Source: an uncultured Lachnospiraceae bacterium (GTDB lineage Bacteria; Bacillota; Clostridia; Lachnospirales; Lachnospiraceae). Taken from it: 30,755 bases of DNA. Positions within the stretch are counted from its first letter, which is position 1. Each line of letters starts with the position of its first letter. Below the pieces are notes generated by a model. The model did no database searches and was not told where the DNA came from. It saw nothing but the letters and a program-made list of their open reading frames with translations. A program made the position numbers and the translations under genes. The DNA is taken from NCBI GenBank assembly GCA_910585905.1, contig CAJUID010000037.1, positions 1 through 30,755 on the forward strand, given 5' to 3'. Below are positions 7,439 to 16,315 of the stretch, in pieces.

Positions 7439-9229
7439 ATGGGATTAATAAACAATTGGAAAGAAGACAACCAGTACCATTTTCAGGTAAACCTCGGAGG
7501 AATGTTAGATATTTTGTCAAACCATTTATATAAGAGCCCCGATGTATTTATAAGGGAGCTGCTGCAAAATGGTGTTGATGCTATTACTATGCGGCAGAAA
7601 AGGCAGCCTGGATGGAACGATGGAGTTATTAAGATTACTGTAGTGCCTGGCAGGAGAATTGAATTTTCTGACAATGGTTCCGGGCTAACCGAAGATGAAA
7701 TACACCGCTTCCTTGCTGTAATTGGACAGTCTTCAAAAACACAGCTTGTCAATGGACAGATTCCAGAAGATTATATCGGCAGATTTGGCATAGGACTTTT
7801 ATCCTGTTTTATGGTCTCTGATTCTATCGTGGTATATACAATACCAGCAGACCACAGCCCAGCAAATGTGTGGACGGGGCTTCCAGATGGCACATATACA
7901 TTAGAGCCTCTTGACCTTACAGAACATACAAATAAGGATTCCGGCACCACTGTGGTACTAAAAGCCAAAAAAGGGGAAGAACATTATTTCCAGAAAGAAA
8001 AGGTTGCCGAGTTAGTAAGGTATTACGGACTTGCACTGCCAGTACCCATATATATGCCAGGATATATGGAAAGACTAAATAATGTACCTTCTAACTTCTC
8101 TGGCATAGAACGCCGCCAGCTTTTATCCTTTGGAAACTGGCTTTTTGATGAAGAATTTTTAGATGCAATACCTGTGCAGACATCTCACCTTAGTGGTGTG
8201 GCGTATATTATATCTTACCGCACAGATTCATCCATTAAAAGCGGACACCGTATATATTTAAAACAAATGCTTCTTACAGAAGAAGGGAACACACTGCTGC
8301 CTTCCTGGGCCTTTTTCCTGCGCTGCTTTTTAAATACAAGAAACTTGCGCCCTACAGCATCGCGTGAGGATTTCTATGAAAATGAGGAGCTTTCTGAGGC
8401 AAGAAAAGAATTTGAGGAAACAGTAAGAAATTATCTTGAAAATTTGGCAAAAGAAGACCAAAACCGCTTGACCAATATCGTAAATACACATGTACAGGCT
8501 ATTAAATCAATGGCTGTATGGGATGATCGTATGTTCCGTTTATTTATAGACTACCTGCCATTTGAAACAAGCGAAGGAACGTGTACCGGAACCTTCTTAA
8601 AACATGCCGGGGAGGCAGAATGGGTTAGTTCTATTCCAAGATTTCAACAATTAAAGCCGCTTTTTATGGCACAGGGCAGGCTTCTAATATGTACCGGATA
8701 TACAAATGATGAGGAACTAATACGAAAACTTACAAATATGTTTTCACTCCCATTAGAACCTTTTCAAGAGCAAAGCATAGAGCTTGTATTAAAAGAACTA
8801 CATTATTCAGAATATCAACACACAGAGTTTTTCTCTTCCATTGCCAGCTATGCAATAAAAGACTTTGACTGCAAAACCGAAATTAGGCGCTTCCTTCCAA
8901 TGGAGCTTCCAGTGCTTTATTCCATGAGCGATGAAGCCCAATTTCTAAGGCAATTAAAGTCAGCAAAGGAAAATACGTCCAATCTGTTTTCAAATGCACT
9001 TTCTTCATTAATAGACAGCGTAGAAGAAAAACCACTTGCCACATTATATTTAAACTTAAATAGCCCGCTAATACAGCGCCTTGTTCAGATAACTGATCAA
9101 GCATTACTAGAAAGCGCAACCAGAGTGCTTTATATACAAGCACTTCTTGCCGGAGGACATCCTTTAAGAGGAGGAGAATTAAAAGTTTTAAATAAAGAAC
9201 TATTAAACCTGATTGAATATAATTTATAG
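7439..9229 (+). CDS. HSP90/HtpG-like chaperone
   Basis: This 596-residue protein is a divergent HSP90 family member, an ATP-dependent dimeric cytoplasmic chaperone. The GHKL ATPase domain is complete: FIRELLQNGVDAI (Glu40, Asn44 and Asp47 matching the catalytic and Mg-binding residues), FSDNGSGL (Asp78), the lid segment GRFGIGLLSCF (114-124) and SGTTVVLK (168-175). The middle domain has RPTASREDF, whose Arg309 corresponds to the catalytic Arg of the LPLNxSRE loop in ordinary HtpG. The last 250 residues are poorly conserved, and no MEEVD tail is present. The ATG at 7439 is chosen because it begins the aligned part of the family; ATG 7427 is also possible, and both have weak ribosome-binding sites. 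A helical-repeat protein follows after 15 bases, so the two are very probably one operon. Confidence 0.82.
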   Translation: MGLINNWKEDNQYHFQVNLGGMLDILSNHLYKSPDVFIRELLQNGVDAITMRQKRQPGWNDGVIKITVVPGRRIEFSDNGSGLTEDEIHRFLAVIGQSSKTQLVNGQIPEDYIGRFGIGLLSCFMVSDSIVVYTIPADHSPANVWTGLPDGTYTLEPLDLTEHTNKDSGTTVVLKAKKGEEHYFQKEKVAELVRYYGLALPVPIYMPGYMERLNNVPSNFSGIERRQLLSFGNWLFDEEFLDAIPVQTSHLSGVAYIISYRTDSSIKSGHRIYLKQMLLTEEGNTLLPSWAFFLRCFLNTRNLRPTASREDFYENEELSEARKEFEETVRNYLENLAKEDQNRLTNIVNTHVQAIKSMAVWDDRMFRLFIDYLPFETSEGTCTGTFLKHAGEAEWVSSIPRFQQLKPLFMAQGRLLICTGYTNDEELIRKLTNMFSLPLEPFQEQSIELVLKELHYSEYQHTEFFSSIASYAIKDFDCKTEIRRFLPMELPVLYSMSDEAQFLRQLKSAKENTSNLFSNALSSLIDSVEEKPLATLYLNLNSPLIQRLVQITDQALLESATRVLYIQALLAGGHPLRGGELKVLNKELLNLIEYNL

Positions 9230-9244
9230 AAAAGGAGTATTACT

Positions 9245-10336
9245 ATGGCAGAACGAACATTTGATGGTGAAGCAATGTCAATTATACTTAACTTACTTCC
9301 AAAAGGAGCAGAGAAAATAACTGCCCTGAAGGAATATATAAAAGAAGCAGATGAAGCAAAGGAAACATATTACCAACTTACATGGCGTTTTGAATATGCC
9401 TATCAAGAATATTTTTATGGCGACCCTGTTGGCGCAATGCCTATCGCATCAGAATTTGCTGAAATCTACGAAGCAAATCCACATGCATTAGATAATGTGC
9501 CTAACAACGGAGGGCCGGAGTCCTATCTAATGATTACACAGATGGGGCTTGATAATGTGGTAGCACTTCCACAGATTTCTATGGAAGAATGGGAAAATAT
9601 GATGGACAAATTCCATACCCTTGTTAAAAGGTTTAATGTTGGGCACAAGGTTTACTGGTGGCAGCTTGCACGATTCTGGCAATATGTAGACAAAGAAAAA
9701 GCACACGAGTATTACCAAAAATTCTGGAAAACGGGAAGAGATGGACTTTCTGACTGCAGGGCATGTGAACGCTGCAATGCTGTACATATGTCCTTGCTTG
9801 CAAACGATAGAAAGGCAGCTGATGAGTACGCCAAGCCATTAAAGGCAGGACGCACACATTTCTGCAATGACGCCCCAAAACTTTACAGGTATTACTATCT
9901 AGAAGATGCATTGGACAGAGGTGATTTAAAAGAAGCCACATTGTATGCTAACCAGCTTAGTGGTAAAATTGAGCACCGCATACATGATTTAAGCTTTTGG
10001 GGAGCAGTAGTACGCTGCTTTGCATATACAGATACCGAAAAGTCTGTCAAAAAATTTGAATCTGGTATCAAATTGACCATAGGGCTATGGGACCAGATAA
10101 AAGTATATAATTATTACAAAGGGGCATATGTATGTTTTCACAAACTAGCCGAAGCTCAAGATACCGTTCCATTAAAATTGCCTGAAGAATTCCCACTCTA
10201 TTCTAAAGCTGGGATATATCATTGCAAAGAGCTTTCCCAATGGTTCTATGAACAGGCAGGAATTATCGGAGATAAGTTTGATAAACGCAATGGAAGTCAA
10301 TATTTTAGAAATAATTTGGCAAAAGCATTATTATAG
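9245..10336 (+). CDS. Helical-repeat (TPR-like) protein paired with HSP90
   Basis: I do not recognise this 363-residue protein. Its sequence is a series of amphipathic helix pairs rich in Tyr, Trp, Ala and Glu, for example EKAHEYYQKFWKTGRDG and DALDRGDLKEATLYANQL, with the small-residue spacing of tetratricopeptide-type repeats. A C-x2-C-x2-C cluster (Cys171, 174 and 177) with Cys207 could bind metal or form disulphides. There is no signal peptide or membrane segment, so it is predicted cytoplasmic. AAAGGAG lies seven bases before the ATG, 15 bases after the HSP90-like gene. TPR proteins are the classic HSP90 co-chaperones in eukaryotes; that this one acts so is inferred from linkage only. 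Confidence 0.7.
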   Translation: MAERTFDGEAMSIILNLLPKGAEKITALKEYIKEADEAKETYYQLTWRFEYAYQEYFYGDPVGAMPIASEFAEIYEANPHALDNVPNNGGPESYLMITQMGLDNVVALPQISMEEWENMMDKFHTLVKRFNVGHKVYWWQLARFWQYVDKEKAHEYYQKFWKTGRDGLSDCRACERCNAVHMSLLANDRKAADEYAKPLKAGRTHFCNDAPKLYRYYYLEDALDRGDLKEATLYANQLSGKIEHRIHDLSFWGAVVRCFAYTDTEKSVKKFESGIKLTIGLWDQIKVYNYYKGAYVCFHKLAEAQDTVPLKLPEEFPLYSKAGIYHCKELSQWFYEQAGIIGDKFDKRNGSQYFRNNLAKALL

Positions 10337-10344
10337 AAAGCCCC

Positions 10345-10378
10345 AAGTTTGTGCCTGCGCGTTGCCTGCCACAAACTT
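10345..10378 (+). promoter_or_regulatory. Leader stem-loop B, upstream of the hydrolase gene
   Basis: AAGTTTGTG (10345-10353) pairs perfectly with CACAAACTT (10370-10378) around the 16-base loop CCTGCGCGTTGCCTGC. A-rich sequence follows, so it is not an intrinsic terminator. It matches the element at 268-301 in its TTTGTG stem, its CGCG-TGCCTG loop and its distance (about 72 bases from stem base to start codon) to the same AGAAATGAGG ribosome-binding site. Confidence 0.5.
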
Positions 10379-10417
10379 AAAAAAGAAACGAAACACAGTA
10401 CAGAAATGAGGTTAAAT

Positions 10418-11314
10418 ATGAAAAGATTTCAGATTAAAGCAAAGGACGGCTACCCACTGTCCGTCCATACTTTCGACATAGAAACTCCAAAAGCAGTAGT
10501 GCAGATCATTCATGGTATGGAAGAGCACCAAGAACGCTACGAAGATTTTGCCCATTTTCTAAATAAACATGGGTACAGTGTTGTAAGCTCTGATTTGAGG
10601 GGGCATGGAAAAACTGCCGAAACTCTGGGATTTTTCAAGGAAAAGAACGGCTCTAAATCCCTTCTTTCTGACCATATAAAAATCCGCCATTTTATCTCCA
10701 AGCAGTATCCAGATACTCCGGTATACCTTTTTGCCCACTCAATGGGAACAATTATCAGCCGTGTCCTTTTGCAGAGCCAATCCCTCAAATATAAAAAGGC
10801 TGCCTTTTCTGGCTATCCAAACTATCAAAGAATGGCCTATTTTGGCCTTCTCTGTACTTCGGTACTACAGGCTCTTCATGGCCCAAAATATAAATCTTCT
10901 TTTGTGCAAAATGCCAGCGTAGGCTCTTTTAATAAGGCAATCCCTAATGCTTCTACAGATATTGATTGGATTTGTAATAATCAGGAAACAATTAATTCTT
11001 ACAGTAGTGACTCTTACTGTGGGTTTGGATTTACGGTATCCGCCTTTCACGATGTATACCGCCTAATGATCCAAATGCATCAACCGGCAGCATACCAAAA
11101 CCTAAACTCTGATATGCCGATTCTTTTGCTGCGCGGCCTAGGCGACCCCTGCACTGGAGGACAAAAAGGCGCACTGGATTCCTATCGTATTCTTTTAAAA
11201 GCTGGATTCACGCAACTCAAAACCATAGAATATCCAAATATGCGCCATGAAATATTAAATGAAGCAGAACACCAAAAAGTATATGATGATATCCTTGCCT
11301 TTTTTGAACCATAA
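10418..11314 (+). CDS. Lysophospholipase-like alpha/beta hydrolase
   Basis: This 298-residue serine hydrolase resembles monoacylglycerol lipases and lysophospholipases (the 'serine aminopeptidase S33/hydrolase_4' group), which cleave fatty acids from glycerolipids. The oxyanion segment IIHGMEEHQERY, SSDLRGHGKT, the nucleophile elbow AHSMG (Ser108), the acid in RGLGDPCTGG (Asp243) and the catalytic His in MRHEILNE (His277) are in the usual order, and the length is normal. There is no signal peptide. The ATG at 10418 is preferred to upstream in-frame starts because GAGG lies six bases before it and the fold begins there. It may be transcribed with the HSP90-like pair, 81 bases upstream, but it has its own structured leader like that of degV. 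The substrate is not known. Confidence 0.88.
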   Translation: MKRFQIKAKDGYPLSVHTFDIETPKAVVQIIHGMEEHQERYEDFAHFLNKHGYSVVSSDLRGHGKTAETLGFFKEKNGSKSLLSDHIKIRHFISKQYPDTPVYLFAHSMGTIISRVLLQSQSLKYKKAAFSGYPNYQRMAYFGLLCTSVLQALHGPKYKSSFVQNASVGSFNKAIPNASTDIDWICNNQETINSYSSDSYCGFGFTVSAFHDVYRLMIQMHQPAAYQNLNSDMPILLLRGLGDPCTGGQKGALDSYRILLKAGFTQLKTIEYPNMRHEILNEAEHQKVYDDILAFFEP

Positions 11315-11369
11315 TGAAATTACTGTGCAGCTCTGTAAACATCACCACAAGTTAAAATATTCGTCCCAG

Positions 11370-12644
11370 TCATCGATGGCTCTGCTTATCCAGATACATA
11401 TTCTGATCCGCCTTTGTAATCAGGCTGTCTAAATGAATATTTCCCTTCTGGAAAGCATAGCCAATTGCAATCCTGCACTGTACTTTGCTCTCTGGCGGAG
11501 TAAGCCTTGTCTGCGGGTCAGCTTTCATCTGCCTAACGCGCTCCACCATCTCCTCCTCTGTCACATTTCCTACAAGAAGCATAAATTCGTCACCGCCCAT
11601 GCGAAAACCAGCGCCCTGTTTTGTCTGGTATTTCCGAACAAAATCTGCCGTTTTCTTAATAACATCATCTCCGCCTTCATGCCCACAGATATCATTCATT
11701 TTCTTTAAGTTATCCACATCAAAATAGACAATGCCAACAGCCTCCAGCGACTCATATTCCTCTGTGCAATCGGCCAGATACCGTTTATTATAGAGCTGCG
11801 TCATACTATCGTGCTGGCTGTTCCACATTGCAACCGCAAGATTATTAGACGAATCCAATATATCCGACTCCATCTTTTTAACAGAATGAAACAGATTCTC
11901 AATCTCATCGCCAGTGTGGATTGATAAATGGGACAGAGGGGAATCCTTCCCTGGCTCCCCCGCAGAATTTACATAGCTGGATACTGCTGCAGATAGCTGA
12001 TTAATCGGACGAAGGATTGAGCGGTCAATGGTATAGACAAAAAATATCGTCACAACCAGGGACAATACCGAAACCGCCAAAACCAATTTAATCAAATACC
12101 GAATCTGCTCTTTCTCTGCCTGCTCCGTAGAAATTCCAACAATTACATATCCCATTGGGATATTATAGGAGGAAAGCACCGGCCGATACAAATCCATCCG
12201 GTTCGCATAGGTTAGAAACAGACGCTCCCTCCCCTGCATCAGCCCTTCCTTGTGAAATGCCTGCTTAAAATCAAATGCTACTTTATCCCCAAGAAAAGCA
12301 CCTCTTTGTGTTAAATCTGTATCAAAAATATAGTGCCCTCCCTCTTCATCAAACCAGACTACTGACAAATAAACAATATCTTTGTTTGTATTTTTATAAT
12401 CCAGAAGTTTATTCCATGTCACATAATATGCATTATCTCTCCGCCCTGTCTTTATGTAGCCTTCCAGCGCATCACCGTCAATAATCAAGGCACAAGTTTC
12501 CGCTACTGTGCTTGCTGTAGAATAATTCGCCTGTTCCATAGTAGAAACAAAATTCTGGTAATTCATTAGAATACTTAGGATATTAAGCAAGATTACAAAA
12601 CTAAAAATCAGCAGTAACATCCTTTTTTTGAGTGATTTTTTCAT
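11370..12644 (-). CDS. Membrane diguanylate cyclase (Cache-HAMP-GGDEF)
   Basis: This 424-residue protein should make cyclic di-GMP from GTP at the inner face of the membrane. Two membrane segments (about 9-27 and 187-209) enclose an extracellular sensor of about 155 residues that looks Cache-like (YLSVVWFDEEGGHYIFDTD). A HAMP-like linker (ILRPINQLSAAVSSYV) leads to a GGDEF domain with DFDxxD-type YFDVDNLKKMND and an intact GGDEF (350-354), so it is probably active. No RxxD inhibitory site stands at the usual five residues before GGDEF. GAGGGGGAG precedes the ATG. It follows the binding-protein gene by 45 bases, and the operon as a whole suggests that its sensor, or the linked chemoreceptor, reads the ligand state of that protein. 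Confidence 0.88.
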   Translation of the reverse strand: MKKSLKKRMLLLIFSFVILLNILSILMNYQNFVSTMEQANYSTASTVAETCALIIDGDALEGYIKTGRRDNAYYVTWNKLLDYKNTNKDIVYLSVVWFDEEGGHYIFDTDLTQRGAFLGDKVAFDFKQAFHKEGLMQGRERLFLTYANRMDLYRPVLSSYNIPMGYVIVGISTEQAEKEQIRYLIKLVLAVSVLSLVVTIFFVYTIDRSILRPINQLSAAVSSYVNSAGEPGKDSPLSHLSIHTGDEIENLFHSVKKMESDILDSSNNLAVAMWNSQHDSMTQLYNKRYLADCTEEYESLEAVGIVYFDVDNLKKMNDICGHEGGDDVIKKTADFVRKYQTKQGAGFRMGGDEFMLLVGNVTEEEMVERVRQMKADPQTRLTPPESKVQCRIAIGYAFQKGNIHLDSLITKADQNMYLDKQSHR

Positions 12645-12689
12645 TCTCCCCCTCTAAGGAGCTGTCCGCAAAATATTTCTCAACAGTTC

Positions 12690-13712
12690 CTAATACTTTC
12701 TATCATGCATATGCTGTGCAGCATTTTTGTAAGTAAAAACCGATTCCTCCACGTACTGCAGCTTTCCAACCTCTTTTCCCTGCTCCAAATTTTGTATTAC
12801 ACGCTCGGCAATTGCAGCAATTAAAGGATTACACTCCACAGAAACCATCAACTCCCCTGACTTCATCAGCCGAAATGCCTCCTGAAGTGCATCAAAAGAA
12901 ATCGTAATAATATCTCCCTTGACCCCATACTCTACCCCAGCATGATCCATTGCTTTCATCGCCCCAAACATCATATTGTCATTCTCTGCAATTACAACAT
13001 CAATATCCTTGTACTCCTGAAGAATCTGCTCCATTACATTTTTTCCCTCACCCTGCGTAAAATTAGCACACTGGCTTGTTATCACATGCCAGTTGCTATG
13101 CTTTTCAATTTCAGCCATCAACCCCTTCGTCCTTCCAATCGCGGCCGATGCACCTTTTGTCCCCTCCAGGATAACAATATTAATATCTTCCTTTTGACGG
13201 CCATTTTCATGCAGATAATCATTTAACCACTTAGCCGCCCTCATTCCCTCTTTCCTAAAATCCGAACCAATAAAGCATTCATATAGAGAAGCATCCGCAC
13301 TTACCCCTCGGTCTGCCAAGATAACGGGAATCCCATTCTGCTTTGCTAACTTCAGTACATCTTCCCATCCATCCTCCACAATTGGGTCTATAATGATATA
13401 ATTGACTCTCTGTGCTATCAAATCATATGCAGCCTTAATCTGCCGTTCAGAATCAGAATTTCCATCTATATAAATTAACTGATATCCTTTCTCCTTTGTA
13501 AATGTATTTAAATAATCATTTGTATTGGCATCCCTCCAGTCCGATTCCTTGCCAGTCTGAATAAAACCAACTGTAATATTTCCCGCATCATAGACAGGTG
13601 CATTCATCCGATACAAATCCTTACTCTGACTTTCCTCTTTCGTCTTGCCGCACCCTGTCAGGCAAAATGCCCCGATAATAACTACAAAAAAACAGACCAG
13701 ATATTTTTTCAT
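12690..13712 (-). CDS. Sugar-binding-type periplasmic lipoprotein (Peripla_BP_4)
   Basis: This 340-residue protein is a type I periplasmic binding protein of the ribose/galactose group. A signal peptide ends in a lipobox with Cys21 (CLTGCGK), so it is anchored to the outer face of the membrane. The mature part has the usual ITVGFIQTGKESDWRDANTN start, NYIIIDPIVEDGW, IPVILADRGVS, DVVIAENDNMMFGAMKAM and ITISFDALQEAFRLMKSG strands. GGAGG stands before the ATG at 13712, and this start gives a normal signal peptide, unlike the in-frame start at 13745. No permease or ATPase gene is adjacent. It lies between an FMN_bind-like lipoprotein and a diguanylate cyclase, which suggests a sensing rather than a transport role. 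The ligand is not known. Confidence 0.85.
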   Translation of the reverse strand: MKKYLVCFFVVIIGAFCLTGCGKTKEESQSKDLYRMNAPVYDAGNITVGFIQTGKESDWRDANTNDYLNTFTKEKGYQLIYIDGNSDSERQIKAAYDLIAQRVNYIIIDPIVEDGWEDVLKLAKQNGIPVILADRGVSADASLYECFIGSDFRKEGMRAAKWLNDYLHENGRQKEDINIVILEGTKGASAAIGRTKGLMAEIEKHSNWHVITSQCANFTQGEGKNVMEQILQEYKDIDVVIAENDNMMFGAMKAMDHAGVEYGVKGDIITISFDALQEAFRLMKSGELMVSVECNPLIAAIAERVIQNLEQGKEVGKLQYVEESVFTYKNAAQHMHDRKY

Positions 13713-13803
13713 TGATACCTCCGTAAAAATGCATAATTCCAACAACTTCTCTTTTCATCCCATACTATATGCTATTGATACCTTCAAAGGCATGAGATAC
13801 CAT

Positions 13804-14256
13804 CTATTCCTTCTCTGTCTGTACCACCGCTATCTCCGAGTCCCCTTTGATGCCCTGCTCCACAACCGCCTTTGCCAGCCGTTTAAAATTATTGCCGGAA
13901 CTACTTGCACCTGAAATCATATCTATCTCTGGATATTCCTTCTGCCCTGTCAACTGTGCTGCATAAAAACGAGTATATTCATTTGGATAAGTCCCAGTTA
14001 CAGACTTCATATTATTCATATATGCATTATCCCAGCTTTTAATAAATCCGCTCATATTCTCTGCATTATATTCCGTAGAAACAATTGATCCATTCTTAAC
14101 AATAATCGTTACATATTCTTTCCAGCCAAAAGAATAATCCGACATCTGAGCTGTATAACAACCATCCTTCAATTTCTTCTGTGAGCCGCCTGACTGACAT
14201 CCTCCGAGCACCAAGATAAGCAGCACCGCAATTCCCGCTATTTTCCATTGTCTCAT
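13804..14256 (-). CDS. FMN_bind-like lipoprotein
   Basis: This 150-residue protein has a signal peptide with lipobox Cys20 (LVLGGCQ) and a single domain resembling FMN_bind, as in NqrC, RnfG and the periplasmic flavoproteins modified by ApbE. The core GCYTAQMSDYSFGWKEYVTI, VSTEYNAEN and the terminal signature DMISGASSSGNNF (113-123) are visible. Family members attach FMN covalently to the Thr of an SGAT motif; here that position is Ser, so attachment is uncertain. The ATG at 14256 is preferred to 14262 because AGGAGG then has an eight-base spacing. It follows the MCP gene by 26 bases and precedes the binding-protein gene by 91. No electron-transfer partner or apbE gene is in the window. Confidence 0.72.
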   Translation of the reverse strand: MRQWKIAGIAVLLILVLGGCQSGGSQKKLKDGCYTAQMSDYSFGWKEYVTIIVKNGSIVSTEYNAENMSGFIKSWDNAYMNNMKSVTGTYPNEYTRFYAAQLTGQKEYPEIDMISGASSSGNNFKRLAKAVVEQGIKGDSEIAVVQTEKE

Positions 14257-14282
14257 TTCCATTCCCTCCTACTTCCGCTTTT

Positions 14283-16265
14283 CTAATGAAACTCAAACTG
14301 CTCCAATAATTCTTTTAATTTTCGGGACTCCAATTCCAATTCTGTACTTGCACTTTCTGTACCCTGCGCACATTGTAAATTCTGATCCGTAATACCAGAA
14401 AGCTCCCGGATTCTTCCTGTCATTTCCTGCAGGGAATGTTCCTGAATATCCACCGCATCCGACAAACTCAATGAAATCTCAGTTACTGCATCCGAACTAC
14501 GGCTAATCTCAGACAATGCGTCTGAAGCCTGTGATGTCAGGGCTGCACCCTGATTGATCAACATAGAAGATTTCTCTAACATCTCCACAGTGTTTTTGGC
14601 TGCCTCTGTACTCTGCTCCGCAAGTTTCCTTACCTCTTCCGCTACCACAGAAAAGCCCCTTCCTGCTTCGCCTGCCCTTGCCGCTTCCACCGAAGCATTC
14701 AAAGCCAGTATGTTTGTCTGCTGTGCGATTCCCTCCATCATTTTACTAATCTTCGTAATATCTTCCGCATTTTGCTCAATCGCCTCCATTGCCTCCATCA
14801 ACTGCTGCATTTTCTGGGTTCCATCTGCAATCTGCCCCGCAATCTCAGATGCCCGCTGGCGTGTCTCCCTTGTATTTTCTGTTACATTGCCCAGGTTATC
14901 CCCGATGCTCTGAACCTCCTTATTTAAACTATCCATAATCTCTGTCTGGCTCATCGCTGCCCGGTGAAGCTCCACTGACTGGCTTCCCATATTCCTTGCG
15001 GTTTCCATTAGGCTATAAGCAGTTTCATTAATTCGCTTCATTACATGATTGAGGGAATCTATAATATGGGTCAATGCCTCTTTTACAACAATAAAATCCC
15101 CCTGATAATTGCCATCTGCCGATACATTTAAATTGCCATTTGATATATTCTCTAATACTCTGCGAATCTCTGTAAGGTATCCGTTAACGCTCTCAATAGT
15201 CACCTGCAAAGAAGCCGAAAGAACCTCAACCTCATCGCCTGACCGCCCTACCTCAATTCCTGTTGTCAAGTCTCCCTCTGCCAGGCCATTCATTCTTGTA
15301 ATTGCTTTCTTTAACCGGCTGGAAATCACAGAGGTTAAAATCCCTATTGCAATTAAAGCAACCAATAATGCAACAGCCGTTGCTAACATAGTACGGAACT
15401 GGGCAGAATCTGTATCTGATTTATAATCCTCCTTTGGAACCTCAATGGCAAATGACCATTGTGTCCCGCGCACTGGACAAAACACTACATATGCCGGTTG
15501 ACCATTTACTTCTCCCTCTGCATATCCAGTTTCGCGCGAAATCATTCTGTCAAAAATATCATGGGCAGACTGCTTTGTATCCATATCAAAAATATTAGCC
15601 TGTTCTCTAACCACATCAAGAACCGGATGCCCTACAATAACGCCTTTCGCATTTAATATAATTGCCATGCCGGACTGCCCGATATGAATTTGGTTCAGCA
15701 CATCGCTTAACATGTCATATTTATAAATTCCGATAAGGTAATTACTCGTTTCTCCATCCCGCTTAACAGGCATTCCCATCGGAATTCCTATATATTTTTC
15801 TGAAATAACCGGGTCCATAATCGTCAAGTTATCTGTCTCTTTTAACAACTGAAACCATTCTGTATCACCAATTTCTCCTAGTATTTCTCCATCTTGGCAA
15901 ACTGGTTTTCCGTCTAAATCATACACTGCTAATCCATAAAACTCATATGTATTGCGCGCTTCTGCCAGCACATCCTTCTGTTCTTTCCTAGAAGGATTTT
16001 TATTCGTCAGCCTCTCATCAGAAGCGATCCCAATAATCCGATCAGCCATCAGATGAATATTTGCTTCAACCGCCTGCGCCGATTCCCGTGCAGTTGGCTG
16101 CATTACATCTAATAAAATCGATTCCGTCAAACTTTGCATAGAATTCTCCAAAATCACATTACTAACGAACATAACCCCTAAAATAATAATACTCGTAGCA
16201 ATAATAATTTTGGCTCCAATTCCCATTTTTACCCTGATTTTTCCTCTTCTTTTTTGCATGCCCAT
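14283..16265 (-). CDS. Methyl-accepting chemotaxis protein (dCache-HAMP-MCP)
   Basis: This 660-residue chemoreceptor spans the membrane twice (about 17-36 and 290-312). Between these lies an extracellular domain of about 250 residues with double-Cache features such as FYGLAVYDLDGKPV, DPVISEKYIGIPMGMPV and GMAIILNAKGVIVGHP. A HAMP domain (LKKAITRMNGLAEGDL) and a second HAMP-like segment with GNLNVSADGNY follow. The cytoplasmic signalling hairpin contains the canonical GIAQQTNILALNASVEAARA (about 512-531), which contacts CheA and CheW. The ATG at 16265 lies eight bases after GAGG; a GTG at 16286 is less likely. It is the first gene of the cluster with the FMN_bind-like lipoprotein, the binding protein and the cyclase. 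No che or flagellar genes are in the window. Confidence 0.93.
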   Translation of the reverse strand: MGMQKRRGKIRVKMGIGAKIIIATSIIILGVMFVSNVILENSMQSLTESILLDVMQPTARESAQAVEANIHLMADRIIGIASDERLTNKNPSRKEQKDVLAEARNTYEFYGLAVYDLDGKPVCQDGEILGEIGDTEWFQLLKETDNLTIMDPVISEKYIGIPMGMPVKRDGETSNYLIGIYKYDMLSDVLNQIHIGQSGMAIILNAKGVIVGHPVLDVVREQANIFDMDTKQSAHDIFDRMISRETGYAEGEVNGQPAYVVFCPVRGTQWSFAIEVPKEDYKSDTDSAQFRTMLATAVALLVALIAIGILTSVISSRLKKAITRMNGLAEGDLTTGIEVGRSGDEVEVLSASLQVTIESVNGYLTEIRRVLENISNGNLNVSADGNYQGDFIVVKEALTHIIDSLNHVMKRINETAYSLMETARNMGSQSVELHRAAMSQTEIMDSLNKEVQSIGDNLGNVTENTRETRQRASEIAGQIADGTQKMQQLMEAMEAIEQNAEDITKISKMMEGIAQQTNILALNASVEAARAGEAGRGFSVVAEEVRKLAEQSTEAAKNTVEMLEKSSMLINQGAALTSQASDALSEISRSSDAVTEISLSLSDAVDIQEHSLQEMTGRIRELSGITDQNLQCAQGTESASTELELESRKLKELLEQFEFH

Positions 16266-16315
16266 TTTTTCAACCTCGTTTCCCACTCATAATTTGTTTT
16301 TATTTAATATAAAGC

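Noticed and set aside
10345..10378. Stem-loop as a terminator of the HSP90 pair
   Set aside because: The stem is followed by A-rich sequence rather than a T-tract, so intrinsic termination on the plus strand is unlikely.
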